Part shown: positions 45,201-53,520 of the stretch, piece by piece
Layout: every line of letters starts with the position of its first letter
Position numbering within the stretch: the stretch's first letter is position 1
Source: Candidatus Marimicrobium litorale
GTDB lineage: Bacteria > Pseudomonadota > Gammaproteobacteria > Pseudomonadales > Halieaceae
DNA length: 64,000 bases
Reading direction: 5' to 3'
Assembly: GCF_026262645.1 (NCBI RefSeq)
Contig: NZ_SHNO01000001.1
Location: forward strand, 186,001 to 250,000
Made by a program: the position numbers and the translations under genes
The notes under the pieces: model-generated
The model's database searches: none
What the model saw: the letters and a program-made list of their open reading frames with translations, nothing else
What the model was told of the DNA's origin: nothing

Positions 45201-45453
45201 GCTGGAGGATGTGACTGAGGATACCTGGATCGTGGCTGTGGCTAGCGGCACGGACGGCGTATCGAGACCCCTGTTCCCGGTTTTGCCTGCCGATCTGAAT
45301 CCTGGCAGTAATGCGACATTAGCCGACCTCACGGACGGTAACCTGGGAGAGGGCGGCACACCTGCGTTCGCCTTCACCAATCCACTGTTTGTCGATGTGG
45401 ATGGTAATGGCTGGAATGCCCCAGGCGTCAATAACGCGCCCTGCTCGCCATAA
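42250..45453 (+). CDS. Secreted CehA/McbA-type PHP metallohydrolase with N-terminal dockerin-like module
   Basis: A 1067-residue secreted protein, AGGAG ribosome site 7 bp before the ATG, signal peptide about residues 1-21. Residues 32-43 (DxDxNGxV...D) and 63-74 (DxDxDGxI...D) are two dockerin-type calcium loops, flanked by cysteines. A middle region has a carboxypeptidase-regulatory-like beta domain (GSVSSGGQPLEGAQV, near 400-500). The PHP domain begins at HGDFHVHS (His613, His615) and continues to SDTH (Asp826, His828), the metal ligands of the CehA family. Those enzymes are phosphodiesterase/phosphonate or polyester hydrolases; the substrate here is unknown. It follows the cohesin-like gene by 80 bp and may share its sigma-54 promoter. 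Confidence 0.82.
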   Translation: MRYVQILAAVAAILFSAHSSAMCGAPPALSCDADGNGDVNIDDISAISEANGTLASGPGDVRDIDGDGTITLLDARQCVALCSLSQCVDPQERASARLAVGDDLLSGPIARGVAGDYVLENRNLRVIIQKPGRQWLSIGTFGGNIIDVSAKDENGGLLPDHMEEFVLGLNIENTPNYTQVAIESDGGDGLPAKICFTGPDDLLELANASSAIEAFGVSLPASADDRDLPVNIETCYSLRPGARYIEIDTTLHNLGFEQLGVYMTEYLNGSGQVEFFQPYAGFGEPTLTPSCPLDTWVTCDSEFGGSCDQCNYAAYTGVDGAAGVSYGLIHEEKESSSFSTAGINILVYGASVLELILLAPEPEYQIPAGGELLFKRYFAVGDGTVASIADIRNELFGIEAAEISGSVSSGGQPLEGAQVAAYQVLDAQSSPPTLFMANHSRTDDAGNYRMSLPPGEYEVRANMEGYPFPAAGPGILSVAAAPIVQNFDMPQPGYLDVTVIDHVGPGAAKVQLVGFDSSPPLANNIGGNEAGVFGDIRADSLPYGVAQALFIGRDGVAEQLTVEPGDYQIAVTRGPRYSAYTENITIEAGQVTTVQAEIVEVVSTAGFVHGDFHVHSIDSPDSEVTRAERISVMLAEGISFFTPSNHGVRSDFLPTIQSMGVADLIGVAISSETTTFDYGHFNSWPVTLDPASISGGAYDWAGPASPGDDFPAYGNYSIPPAEIFTGLHADPMNNLVQINHVASFFDSSGLAVDTGTTPPQSAVDLASRRLDPSIPNAFDSGFDALEVWIGTNGRGGIINGFLGQNAGNWFNLINQDLVRIGIANSDTHDFRFTKTSARTLIPSATTDPAALTAAPEALAATVLAGKAIGTNAPFLLLQASGVWQTQAQEAGLRLDDNTLMPIDVGSDVVLTAIISTPAWAEVDNVEFYINNQPQLTTSAPASPRYGVCADARIAAGDAGWSEVDVVVDASVQGGSRTDITATLLLEDVTEDTWIVAVASGTDGVSRPLFPVLPADLNPGSNATLADLTDGNLGEGGTPAFAFTNPLFVDVDGNGWNAPGVNNAPCSP

Positions 45454-45794
45454 GCCAAATCGGCGTCCGATCGTGACTCGATCGCTTGGGGTCACGTTAT
45501 ACCTCATGATATCGCTCGCCGCCGCACGCAGAAAGCGAATGCTATCTTAAGTTCTCCAATAACCCGCGATTAAGTGGTCGCGCAACAGGGCCTGAATTTA
45601 CCTTGTGTGGGAGCGTTGATTTCCTTCCTGTTTCAATTCAGCCAGCGCGTGCATCATTTTTCGGGTAAATTTAGTGGCGCAGCAACGGACTAATTTTGTG
45701 CTGAATTCAGTCCCTTTTGGGGGTGCTCATGCAGAAATAGTGCAGGCCTTCTAATCTCGCGAATGTTGCGGAAAAGTGAAGAGGTGACAAATAT
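45454..45794 (+). other. Intergenic region before the aldo/keto reductase
   Basis: About 340 bp. It holds the direct/inverted CGATCG repeat at 45468-45484 (listed separately) after the metallohydrolase stop. A GG-N10-GC match at 45719-45732 has a poor -24 box and is not called as a promoter. No gene seen. Confidence 0.5.
45468..45484. repeat. Short inverted repeat after the metallohydrolase gene
   Basis: CGATCG, five bases, CGATCG: a 6-bp stem just after the stop codon. No U-run, so only a weak terminator candidate. Confidence 0.3.
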
Positions 45795-46769
45795 ATGCAG
45801 CGACGAAAATTGGGTCGGTTATTTGATGTGAGTCGGTATACCCTGGGCGGCGGCGGCATTGGACAGGTCTGGGGTGCCACGTCTCGGGAAGAGGCGATAA
45901 AGACAGTGCAAGACGCCCACGAGGCGGGCATCACTCTGTTTGATATGGCGCCCCTGTACGGTAACGGTGAGGCAGAAAAAGTGATGGGGTTGGCGTTTCC
46001 TACTGGTTATCCGCACACGTTGCGTCTAACCACAAAGTGCATGTTAGGCGGGGCAAATGGTACCGATGTTGAGCGGATACTTACAGCATCTTTGCAGGAG
46101 AGTTTGAAGTTACTAAAACGTGACTATATTGATGTCTTTATCTTGCATGGATATGTCGTGCCGGATAACTGGCATACGACTTTGCCGCCAAAATTTTTGT
46201 CAAAAGTTGCAGTGACCTTGTCTACATTTAATGATTTTGTTATCCCGGCATTTGAGAAGCTGAAAAAAAGTGGGCGAATCAAAGCATGGGGAGTGACTGC
46301 TGCCAGCACGCAGGTCACTAATCTGAAAATCATCAACTCAGAAAGCCCGCCTGATGTCGTTCAGTGTATGGCTAACGTACTCGACTCGGCAGGCAGTATG
46401 GAAATATCCGGGGAGAGAGCCGAACCCCGCGCCGTGATAAAGCAAGCGAAAGATCAATCTGTCGGCGTTATGGGTATCAGAGCGGTGGCGGCGGGCGCTC
46501 TGACTGACACTATTGACAGGCCTGTTGCTGCAGATTCGAGCGAACAATATGATTATGATCGTGCCGCACGGTTCCGCTTAATAGCCGCCGATATGGGTGC
46601 ATCCCCAGCACAACTCGCGCATCGGTACGCGTTGTCTATGCCGGGGGTTGAGACGGTGGTGCTCGGAGTGAAGAATCGAGAGGAGTTGGTAGACTGTTTG
46701 CTTGCAGAGGCGGCCCCTGCTCTGGAAGCCTCTGTGGTTCAGCGTATCGACACCGCCGTCCGTAATTAA
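45795..46769 (+). CDS. Aldo/keto reductase family protein
   Basis: A 324-residue TIM-barrel oxidoreductase. The TLGGGGIGQVWG opening, LFDMAPLYGNGEAEKVMG (with the catalytic Asp and Tyr of the family), and a C-terminal MPGVETVVLGVKNREEL region that binds NADP are visible. Start supported by GAGGTGAC upstream. It is most like the pyridoxal- or L-galactose-dehydrogenase-like subgroup by the D-threo-aldose type opening, but the substrate is not assigned. Isolated gene. Confidence 0.88.
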   Translation: MQRRKLGRLFDVSRYTLGGGGIGQVWGATSREEAIKTVQDAHEAGITLFDMAPLYGNGEAEKVMGLAFPTGYPHTLRLTTKCMLGGANGTDVERILTASLQESLKLLKRDYIDVFILHGYVVPDNWHTTLPPKFLSKVAVTLSTFNDFVIPAFEKLKKSGRIKAWGVTAASTQVTNLKIINSESPPDVVQCMANVLDSAGSMEISGERAEPRAVIKQAKDQSVGVMGIRAVAAGALTDTIDRPVAADSSEQYDYDRAARFRLIAADMGASPAQLAHRYALSMPGVETVVLGVKNREELVDCLLAEAAPALEASVVQRIDTAVRN

Positions 46770-46853
46770 ACGAGGTAGAGTATTTTCCCGAGTATATTTT
46801 TACGGATTGGATACATCGATATCAACGCAGGATGTGCATTTCCTGGTTACGGA

Positions 46854-47057
46854 TCACTCGCCTCGTCGCTTGCGATCCCGCTTCGCGCGGGCTGTTTCAT
46901 TTTCGCGAGGTTTTTCGCCTTTAGCCGCTTTAGATGCACGACTTTTTTCTATAAGATCCAGCGTTTCTCTGTCGGAGAGCTTGGCCGCATTTTTCTCCAA
47001 TGTATTTAATTCCTCAAAGCTGTATACGTCGTTTTTCAACTTTTCTATTCTGTTCAT
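46854..47057 (-). CDS. Small basic charged hypothetical protein
   Basis: A 67-residue protein, very rich in Lys, Arg and Glu, predicted helical, with a basic C-terminal tail (ARAKRDRKRRGE). The AAACAGCC-preceding GAGGAA sequence is a good ribosome site on the minus strand. It lies 39 bp downstream of the SDR gene's end on the same strand and may be co-transcribed. No family recognised; RNA or DNA binding is possible but unsupported. Confidence 0.5.
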   Translation of the reverse strand: MNRIEKLKNDVYSFEELNTLEKNAAKLSDRETLDLIEKSRASKAAKGEKPRENETARAKRDRKRRGE

Positions 47058-47095
47058 GGCTGTTTCCTCGCAGACTGCCGCCCACCCCTATATAA

Positions 47096-48115
47096 CTACG
47101 CCTTAACTAATTTCCCCATCTCCTCGAGTTGCCTCGCGGTGATCGTAAGAGACTCATCAGCGCTAATAAATTTCCAATCGAAGATGTCATGGGCTTTCGT
47201 TTTATCAAGATTAGCAATGCGGCCCAGAGATGCCTTCAGACCGCCAAGTTGTTTTATGAACGGCGCCATTAATCTTACCACAAAGTCTGGTATTTCCCTT
47301 GTCGGTGCTTTCATGTAACCAGCTGAATTAAGCACTTTACTTGCATCTGAGAAAAACATCTCTCGCTCGCTCGCGATTATTCTCTGGCCATTCGCTTTGC
47401 TTGATGTCATCGCGAAAACATGTGCCTTGGCAACGTCTCTAACGTCTACAAAACCCATGTGTATTTTCGGGACCACCGGCATCAAGCCACTCGCCAATTG
47501 AACAATAAAAGAATTGGAGGTCCCAATATCATCGGTAAGCATGGGTCCAGTGACTGCAGAGGGATTAATAGTAGTTAACTCGAATTTCTCATTATCCGCT
47601 AACTTTTCCATGAAGTCCCAGGCCGCTTTTTCAGCCAGCGTCTTACTTTTTGCATAAGCACTGATGTTTCCTGTGGTATCTGACCAGTCACTCTCGTCGA
47701 ACAACGTCTTGCTTTTGCTGTGGCCGTAAGCGATCGCAGCTACCGACGATGTCAATACGACCTTCTGAACGCTACTGTTTCTGCAAGCAGCCAGTACCCT
47801 TAACGTACCTTCTACGGCAGGCCTAATGAGAACGTTCTCGTCTTCCGGATTTTCAATTACAAAAGGCGAGGCGACATGGAGTACATGCCGGCAGCCACTG
47901 ACGGCTTCATCCCATCCTGCGTCCTGCAAAAGGTCTGCCACGAAAAACTCCAGATTTTCTGGATGCGAGGAGTGCTTTGTCATTGCGGCCACAATTTCCT
48001 TCTGTCTGTCGTTTGACCTGATCGTTGTTTTCACCTGAAAACCCCGATCTAACAGCTGTTGGATACAATGTAATCCAATAAAGCCTGATCCGCCCGTCAC
48101 TAACACTTTTTCCAT
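47096..48115 (-). CDS. Dihydroflavonol-4-reductase-like extended SDR
   Basis: A 339-residue NAD(P)-dependent extended short-chain dehydrogenase/epimerase. The nucleotide-binding motif TGGSGFIGLHC is near residues 7-17. The active site has the YAKSK motif (Tyr and Lys, near 155-159), after LTSSVAAIAYG with its Ser. The layout LTSSVAA and SDWSDT is typical of dihydroflavonol reductase-like bacterial proteins. Substrate unknown. It is preceded by a 105-bp gap from the TerB-like gene on the same strand. Confidence 0.88.
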   Translation of the reverse strand: MEKVLVTGGSGFIGLHCIQQLLDRGFQVKTTIRSNDRQKEIVAAMTKHSSHPENLEFFVADLLQDAGWDEAVSGCRHVLHVASPFVIENPEDENVLIRPAVEGTLRVLAACRNSSVQKVVLTSSVAAIAYGHSKSKTLFDESDWSDTTGNISAYAKSKTLAEKAAWDFMEKLADNEKFELTTINPSAVTGPMLTDDIGTSNSFIVQLASGLMPVVPKIHMGFVDVRDVAKAHVFAMTSSKANGQRIIASEREMFFSDASKVLNSAGYMKAPTREIPDFVVRLMAPFIKQLGGLKASLGRIANLDKTKAHDIFDWKFISADESLTITARQLEEMGKLVKA

Positions 48116-48220
48116 GTCTGCCCCTCAGTGCTCACTTGTAAAAAAACTCATTTCAATCGCCAGCAACGTGTACCAAGTCGCCGCCAAACAGCAGAGTGCC
48201 AATTTCGTTGAGTGCGGGTT

Positions 48221-48670
48221 CTAGCGCGCTGATTGAATTCCCGCTTGTATAGCCTCATCTGACAGTCCGAGGATCATGCCCGCGGTTTCTATCGTGCGGG
48301 CCTCACCGTCGGCTAAGTGTCCATCGGCTTTGACGACATCCAGCAGCATCGCAAAAATCTCATGACATTCAGTGTCAGTGAGTCCCAAACTAATCTCGCC
48401 GAGCCTCCCAATCAGATCGCCACCATTGATAAACGTTTTCACGGCGTCAGACAACAACCCCATTGCCTCAGCGCCGGAGCTGTCAAAGCGACTGGAGACG
48501 ATCTCGACCATGCGATCGGTCTCTGTAGTGTCAATCTTACCGTCCCCCTTGGCCACATAAACAAGTAGCACTGAAATCAAAAATTTTGCATCTTGGGTAG
48601 CCGTATCTTTCCCGGTTCCGGCGACCAGTTGAGCGCCTTCAAAGTGGATGTCTCTCTGTTTGTCGTTCAT
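48221..48670 (-). CDS. TerB-like protein
   Basis: A 149-residue helical protein of the TerB/DjlA-N superfamily: FLISVLLVYVAKGDGKIDTTETDRMVEIV and the repeat-like DVVKADGHLADGEARTIETA carry the two acidic metal-binding loops (GDGKID, ADGHLA) of that fold. The function of stand-alone TerB proteins is unclear, though stress links are known. Divergent from the Sel1 gene across about 590 bp. Confidence 0.75.
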   Translation of the reverse strand: MNDKQRDIHFEGAQLVAGTGKDTATQDAKFLISVLLVYVAKGDGKIDTTETDRMVEIVSSRFDSSGAEAMGLLSDAVKTFINGGDLIGRLGEISLGLTDTECHEIFAMLLDVVKADGHLADGEARTIETAGMILGLSDEAIQAGIQSAR

Positions 48671-49260
48671 ATGTTCAGCCTTTGTTGAAAAAGGAGTATT
48701 AGGTCGGCGCGCCGTCGCGGTATTGTATTTGCAGATGGAAGTGATGCTCCATCGAATGTGAGCCGTTGTCGAACGTTAAGGTGTCAGTGTGATAAACAAG
48801 CTGCCGCGTTGTCTTGTTATCACGTTTGGCAAATAGTTGCGCTTCTTCATCGGCATAATGCTGGTGCGTGTCTCGCTATATTACACGCCGAGACACAGCG
48901 TTAAAAGGCGGCGTCAGGGCTTCTTTGCAGGTCTGGGACATGACCTCAATAATATCGGGAGCGGAAACTAAAAACGGTATCGTCTTGCCGCGGTTGTTGG
49001 CTGCCTCGCTGCGTCTTAGAGGGTGATCTGCGCTATTATTGTGTTGTCATGCTCTAACTCCTATCATGAGACTACTGCCTTTACCTTGTCATAAAAATAG
49101 TCGTTTGGGACAAAAATAGTGTCGGGATATCACGAAACTCGCAATAATGGGTTAAGCGTCATTGTGTTCGAGACCCGCACAAATATTAACGCTGTTTTTG
49201 CGTTATATAATCAAGAAGAAACACTTGGGACGGGCGTAATCAAGGACAACCCAAACGGTA
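48671..49260 (+). other. Divergent intergenic region between TerB-like and Sel1-repeat genes
   Basis: About 590 bp with no supported gene. It should contain promoters for both genes, but no standard -35/-10 pair or sigma-54 site stood out. No tRNA or terminator seen. Confidence 0.45.
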
Positions 49261-51225
49261 ATGGATGATTCAAAACTATATCTCATAGCAACCAGAGAGC
49301 TCGATGGCGATCGGATGAATTCGGCGGCCTGGGCCAAGGCAATGGCGCTCGGAAAAGGAGACAAGGAAAAAGCGAAGTGGGAGTACATTGAGATACGCGT
49401 GCAGCATTTTCGCTCAGTAGAGCAGGAGATTTCGCGGAGCGGCCAGCAATCGAGCGGGCAGGGAGGGGAAACTCAAGCGACAGTGCCCCCGCGGTTAAAG
49501 ATAAGTGCGCAAGGACTGGCGCGCGTGATCGAAACGCACTCTGCGGCTTCGATAGAGGATAAAGCGTCTCCTGAAGACGAAATATTTAGCGAGCAGCAAT
49601 CGGGTGGCGTTATTGCGGGCAATATGCGAAAGCAGAGATCAAATCGCCTCGCCCCTTTCGTTGTGCTGACGCTGATTATTGCGCTGCTTGGCATTCTTGC
49701 GTGGGTTTCTGTGCCCGCTTATCAGCGTTCAGTGGACCTTGCCAAGCTGTCGCCAGGGGTGGCGAGCGCGGCAGATTTTCGGCAAACAGTTCATGATTAC
49801 CGTAAGACCGCGCAACAGGCATATGCTTCTGCCGGATACAAGCTCGGGACTTTATATGAACAAGCCAAAGAGGTTTCGCAGGATAACTGGCAGACGTTAG
49901 CCAGATATGTTGCCGGCATGCGAGAGGCCTATGCGCCTGCTTCTTATGAGCCTGAGGTGCTCTATGGCAAGGTCGAAGAGATTTCCCGGGATAACTGGCA
50001 GACGTCAGCCAGCTATCTTATCGCCCTGCGAGAGGCCTATGCGCCTGCTTCTTATGAGCCTGAGACGCTCTATCGCAAAGTCAAAGGAGTTTCGCAGAAG
50101 AACTGGCAGGCGGTGGCTGAGTATTTTCGTACCGTGCAACGGGCATTTGCAGCGGGGCAATACAATGTGGGCGCCATGTTTGACGAGGGAAAGGGTGTGC
50201 CGCAGGACGCTGCCCAGGCAGCAATGTGGTACCACAGGGCGGCTGAGCAGGGTTATGCACTCGCGCAATACAATCTCGGAGTGATGTATCACGACGGGGA
50301 GGGTATGCCACAGGACGATGGGCTTGCTGTTAAGTGGCACGGCAAGGCTGCCGAGCAGGGTTACGAGCTCGCGCAATACAATCTCGGAGTGATGTATGAC
50401 GAGGGCGCGGGCGTGCCGCAGGACAGCAGGCAGGCGGTAGTCTGGTACCGCAAGGCCGCCGATCAAGGGAATGCGTCCGCGCAACTTAAGTTGGGTGTCA
50501 GTTACCGCGACGGTCTGGGTGTGCCGCAGGACTATGCGCAGGCCGTGAACTGGTACCGAAAGGCTGCCGGACAGGGGAATAGTTCGGCACAATTTAATCT
50601 GGGGGTGAGTTATCGTGACGGCTTGGGCGTGGAGCGGGACTATCGGCAGGCCGCTTATTGGTACCGCAGGGCAGCTGACCAAGGAGATGCTTCCGCTCAA
50701 AATAATCTGGGATTTATGCATGCCGAAGGTATCGGTGTACCGCAGGACTATGAGCAAGCGCTCGCGTGGTATCGCAAAGCCGCTGATCAGGGGTTCGCTT
50801 CCACGCAATATAATCTTGGCGTTATGTATGCCGAGGGTGTTGGCGTACCGCAGGACTATATTCAGGCGAAAGTCTGGTACCGCAAGGCTGCCGATCAGGG
50901 CGATGCACCCGCACAGAACAACCTCGGGTTTATGTATGCCGAGGGGGTGGGCGCAGCTAAGGATTACGAGCAGGCAGTAGCCTGGTATCGCAAGGCGGCG
51001 GTTCAGGGATTTGTCGACGCGCAGCTCAATCTGGGTGTGCAGTACGCTCGCGGCGAGGGCGTGCGACAGGACAATGTCGAGGCATATAAATGGTTCAAGT
51101 TGGCTGCGGTGAATGGCAATAAAGATGCGGCACGGAATCTGGAGTTAGTTGCCGAATCAATGACGCCCGGGCAGATCGCGATAGCGGAAAATCGCGTGCT
51201 GTGGTGGAATCCTGAAACTCAATAA
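49261..51225 (+). CDS. Membrane-anchored Sel1-like repeat protein
   Basis: A 654-residue protein. Residues 1-120 are cytoplasmic and charged, with an N-terminal segment LYLIATRELDGDRMNSAAWAKAMAL that recurs in other Sel1 proteins. A single membrane helix spans about 127-147, putting the C-terminal repeats outside the cytoplasm. From about 170 to the end there are roughly twelve 36-residue repeats. The later ones have the standard YxLGxxYxxGxGVxxDxxxAxxWYxxAA form; the first three are degenerate (LREAYAPASYEPE ... DNWQ). Sel1 repeats are protein-binding scaffolds. A signalling or envelope-stress role is plausible but unproven. Confidence 0.88.
   Translation: MDDSKLYLIATRELDGDRMNSAAWAKAMALGKGDKEKAKWEYIEIRVQHFRSVEQEISRSGQQSSGQGGETQATVPPRLKISAQGLARVIETHSAASIEDKASPEDEIFSEQQSGGVIAGNMRKQRSNRLAPFVVLTLIIALLGILAWVSVPAYQRSVDLAKLSPGVASAADFRQTVHDYRKTAQQAYASAGYKLGTLYEQAKEVSQDNWQTLARYVAGMREAYAPASYEPEVLYGKVEEISRDNWQTSASYLIALREAYAPASYEPETLYRKVKGVSQKNWQAVAEYFRTVQRAFAAGQYNVGAMFDEGKGVPQDAAQAAMWYHRAAEQGYALAQYNLGVMYHDGEGMPQDDGLAVKWHGKAAEQGYELAQYNLGVMYDEGAGVPQDSRQAVVWYRKAADQGNASAQLKLGVSYRDGLGVPQDYAQAVNWYRKAAGQGNSSAQFNLGVSYRDGLGVERDYRQAAYWYRRAADQGDASAQNNLGFMHAEGIGVPQDYEQALAWYRKAADQGFASTQYNLGVMYAEGVGVPQDYIQAKVWYRKAADQGDAPAQNNLGFMYAEGVGAAKDYEQAVAWYRKAAVQGFVDAQLNLGVQYARGEGVRQDNVEAYKWFKLAAVNGNKDAARNLELVAESMTPGQIAIAENRVLWWNPETQ
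49881..50096 (+). repeat. 108-bp tandem DNA repeat inside the Sel1 gene
   Basis: Two consecutive 108-bp units (from 49881 and 49989) share long identical stretches, including 37 bp around 49920 and 50028, and code for near-identical 36-residue Sel1-type units. This is a recent tandem duplication in the degenerate N-terminal repeats. Confidence 0.75.
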
Positions 51226-51616
51226 TCAATATGCGACAGTGGGCAGTAAAAAAAGTGAGCTGGCGGCGAGGTGGCTTCGGCATATACCCAACCTCGCGGT
51301 GTATAGCGAACCGGTTCAAGCGGTGAATATTTATGCCGGACTGCGGCTCAAATAATCAGTCATTGCTTAAGGTAATTTTTGCTGGATTAGTGCGCATAAA
51401 AGCGTATCGCTGGCGCATTATAGTTCCTATGTGTCGCCTGACTTGGCATACTCGCGGTACCATCATGTGACAATTACATCAAACGTACGCCACGCTGCAC
51501 AAGAGCGGGGGAAGTTCAGTTAATAAGACCGGGACGCTGCGACAGCAGGGATTTTGCTGCGCGATGTTGTGCGCTGGTTGATAGCTGCTGACAGATAATA
51601 TGAACACGAGGGACAT
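51226..51616 (+). other. Intergenic region between Sel1 and outer-membrane protein genes
   Basis: About 390 bp. A 7-bp inverted repeat (GCGAGGT ... ACCTCGC, 51266-51297) lies soon after the Sel1 stop. A TTGGCA at 51443 resembles the -24 half of a sigma-54 site but lacks GC at -12. No gene seen. Confidence 0.45.
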
Positions 51617-52144
51617 ATGAGCAAGACAATATATTCAGGCTGGAAGGCCTTGGTGCTGTTGGTTGCTACTTGCTGGGTAACAAGTGCAAGCGCCGATGGG
51701 TTCTACGTCGGTGCCGGTGCCTACAGGACGGATATCAGCATAGATGACTTTGACGATAATGATTACGCCCCCGCCGCCTTTGTCGGTTATCAGTTTCTGG
51801 ATACAAATCTGCTAATGCTTTCTGGCGAAGTGGGCTACTACGATTTCGGGGACTACGAAAGCAACGACAATAAAGCTGAGGGGTCTGCTATCACTCTGGC
51901 TGGAGTCGCCTATTTACCCTTGGGTCCATTTTTCGAGATCTACGCGAAGGCCGGCATTGCATCGGCAAAAATTGAAGTAAAAGACTCGGGAGATCGACAA
52001 GATTTTGACGGGGAAGATGGCTTTGGTGGTATTGGTGTCGCCTTTGATATATTGGACACAATTGATATTTATGCAGAGTATTTGGCGTTCGATACCAAGC
52101 TGAACTCCAAGCTGTACGGTATTGGTGTGCGGTTGGATTTTTAG
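51617..52144 (+). CDS. Small outer-membrane beta-barrel protein
   Basis: A 175-residue protein with a Sec signal peptide (hydrophobic residues 10-22, Ala-Ser-Ala cleavage context near 24-26). The mature part alternates hydrophobic and polar residues in strands (FYVGAGAYRTDIS, AAFVGYQFLD, LSGEVGYYDFG) and ends YGIGVRLDF, a C-terminal aromatic typical of barrels that insert in the outer membrane. This fits an OmpA-N/OMP_b-brl type eight-stranded barrel. GAGGG ribosome site before the ATG. Function unknown. Confidence 0.85.
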   Translation: MSKTIYSGWKALVLLVATCWVTSASADGFYVGAGAYRTDISIDDFDDNDYAPAAFVGYQFLDTNLLMLSGEVGYYDFGDYESNDNKAEGSAITLAGVAYLPLGPFFEIYAKAGIASAKIEVKDSGDRQDFDGEDGFGGIGVAFDILDTIDIYAEYLAFDTKLNSKLYGIGVRLDF

Positions 52145-52147
52145 TCG

Positions 52148-52176
52148 CGGGCTCTGCACCGATTGGCCCGTTTTCT
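52148..52176 (+). terminator. Weak terminator candidate after the outer-membrane protein gene
   Basis: CGGGC and GCCCG pair as a 5-bp stem around a 13-base loop, followed by TTTTCT. The stem is short, so this is only a possible Rho-independent terminator. Confidence 0.35.
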
Positions 52177-52356
52177 AGCGGGCTTAGCGGTCGAGGCCGG
52201 CTGTAAATAACGAGGCCGATCGCAATGAAATCAGGTGCCTGAGTTCGACAATACATGGAGTGATCAGCGGGCTACTGAGCCCGGGCGAAAATCCGTTCGC
52301 AGGACGTGCAAATGTTCTATACTTTTCGATTATTGTTTTGGGATGGACAAGCAAAA

Positions 52357-53472
52357 ATGAACATGTCAAAGATGGTTTCTTGCCTGGTTGCAGTGGCACT
52401 GGTGAGTCTGCAGGTTAGTTCAGCAAGCGCATGTACTTTTATCACACTGACAGGCGCTGATGGCACAGTAGTCGCGTCACGGACGATGGAGTGGGGCGCA
52501 TTTGATTTATCGCCGGAGATGACATTTGTGCCATCAGGCACGGCGTTCTCTGCAATGACCATGCCGGATGGACAGGACGGCGCTGAGTGGGTCGCGAAAT
52601 ACAATATTGCAGGTGTGACCTTACTGGGCCAGATGCTGTTTGGTGACGGCGTTAATTCCGAGGGATTGAATGTTTCATTGCTTTACTTACCGGGGTTCGC
52701 TGAATACCAAGCTTATGACCCTGACAAGGCTTCGATTTCCCTAGCTCCCGTCGACGTTGCGGGCTTTCTTTTGAGTCAGCATGCAACGGTTGCAGAGGTC
52801 AGGAATGGGCTCAATAACATCAGAGTCGTACCGATTGTTACCCCTGAACTGGGTGAGGCGGCGCCAGTGCATTTCTCAGTCACGGATAAAAGTGGTGACC
52901 AGATCGTGATCGAATATTTAGATGGCGCCCTCAGCGTGTACGACAAGACGTTGGGTGTTATGACGAATTCGCCGCCTTACGACTGGCATATCAATAACGC
53001 ACGGAACTATGTCAATATGCGTGCTGACGCTTGGCCTTCGAGAGATGTCAACGGCATAGATATCGCGCCAATGGGCTATGGCAGTGGCTTGATTGGGTTG
53101 CCAGGTGATTTTACCCCTCCGTCGCGGTTTATCCGCGCGCTGGCTTGGACGCAAACAGCACGGCCCACTGAGGGTGGCGAGGACACGGTGCATGAATCAA
53201 TCCGCATTCTTTCAAATTTCGTGCTCCCCATGGAAGCAGTTGATAAGAAATTGAACCCGGCGGAGCTTGAGGTTCTCAAGTATGGGGGGACGCAGTATAC
53301 GGTGTCTTATGATTTGCGGAATTTGAAGGTGTATTTCCAGACCAGTGACAATCCAAGCGTACGCAGCGTGGATATGTCGACGTTTGACTTCGATGCGCTC
53401 TCAGGCCCGATAAAACTTCCAATGAGAAATTTAGCCGCCCCTTTTTCAACCGATGTAACGCCCGCGTCCTGA
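52357..53472 (+). CDS. Secreted choloylglycine-hydrolase-family (Ntn) linear amide hydrolase
   Basis: A 371-residue protein from the ATG 52357; an in-frame GTG at 52306 adds 17 residues before the signal peptide and is less likely. The signal peptide ends Ala-Ser-Ala with Cys next (SASA|CTFITL), so cleavage exposes the N-terminal nucleophile cysteine required by this family. Further typical residues: RTMEWG, a later NSPPYDWHINNARNY (the Asn-rich site) and SRFIRALAW. Members include bile-salt hydrolases and penicillin V acylases; bacterial secreted ones may cleave acyl-homoserine lactones or other amides. Substrate not assigned. Confidence 0.88.
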   Translation: MNMSKMVSCLVAVALVSLQVSSASACTFITLTGADGTVVASRTMEWGAFDLSPEMTFVPSGTAFSAMTMPDGQDGAEWVAKYNIAGVTLLGQMLFGDGVNSEGLNVSLLYLPGFAEYQAYDPDKASISLAPVDVAGFLLSQHATVAEVRNGLNNIRVVPIVTPELGEAAPVHFSVTDKSGDQIVIEYLDGALSVYDKTLGVMTNSPPYDWHINNARNYVNMRADAWPSRDVNGIDIAPMGYGSGLIGLPGDFTPPSRFIRALAWTQTARPTEGGEDTVHESIRILSNFVLPMEAVDKKLNPAELEVLKYGGTQYTVSYDLRNLKVYFQTSDNPSVRSVDMSTFDFDALSGPIKLPMRNLAAPFSTDVTPAS

Positions 53473-53520
53473 GTGGTACACGATTGCGGGCAGGACACCG
53501 TGTTGTGACCGCCCGCGGTA

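Noticed and set aside
45719-45732. GG-N10-GC match upstream of the aldo/keto reductase
   Set aside because: The -24 box has no CAC and the -12 box is only TGC; such matches are common by chance.
46702-47106. 134-codon plus-strand frame over the small charged protein
   Set aside because: Antisense to the better-supported minus-strand gene with a GAGGAA ribosome site.
50005-50808. 267-codon minus-strand frame inside the Sel1 gene
   Set aside because: Antisense shadow of the repeat DNA; the plus-strand protein has strong Sel1 motifs.
51443-51460. TTGGCA half-site upstream of the outer-membrane protein
   Set aside because: No GC at the required -12 position.
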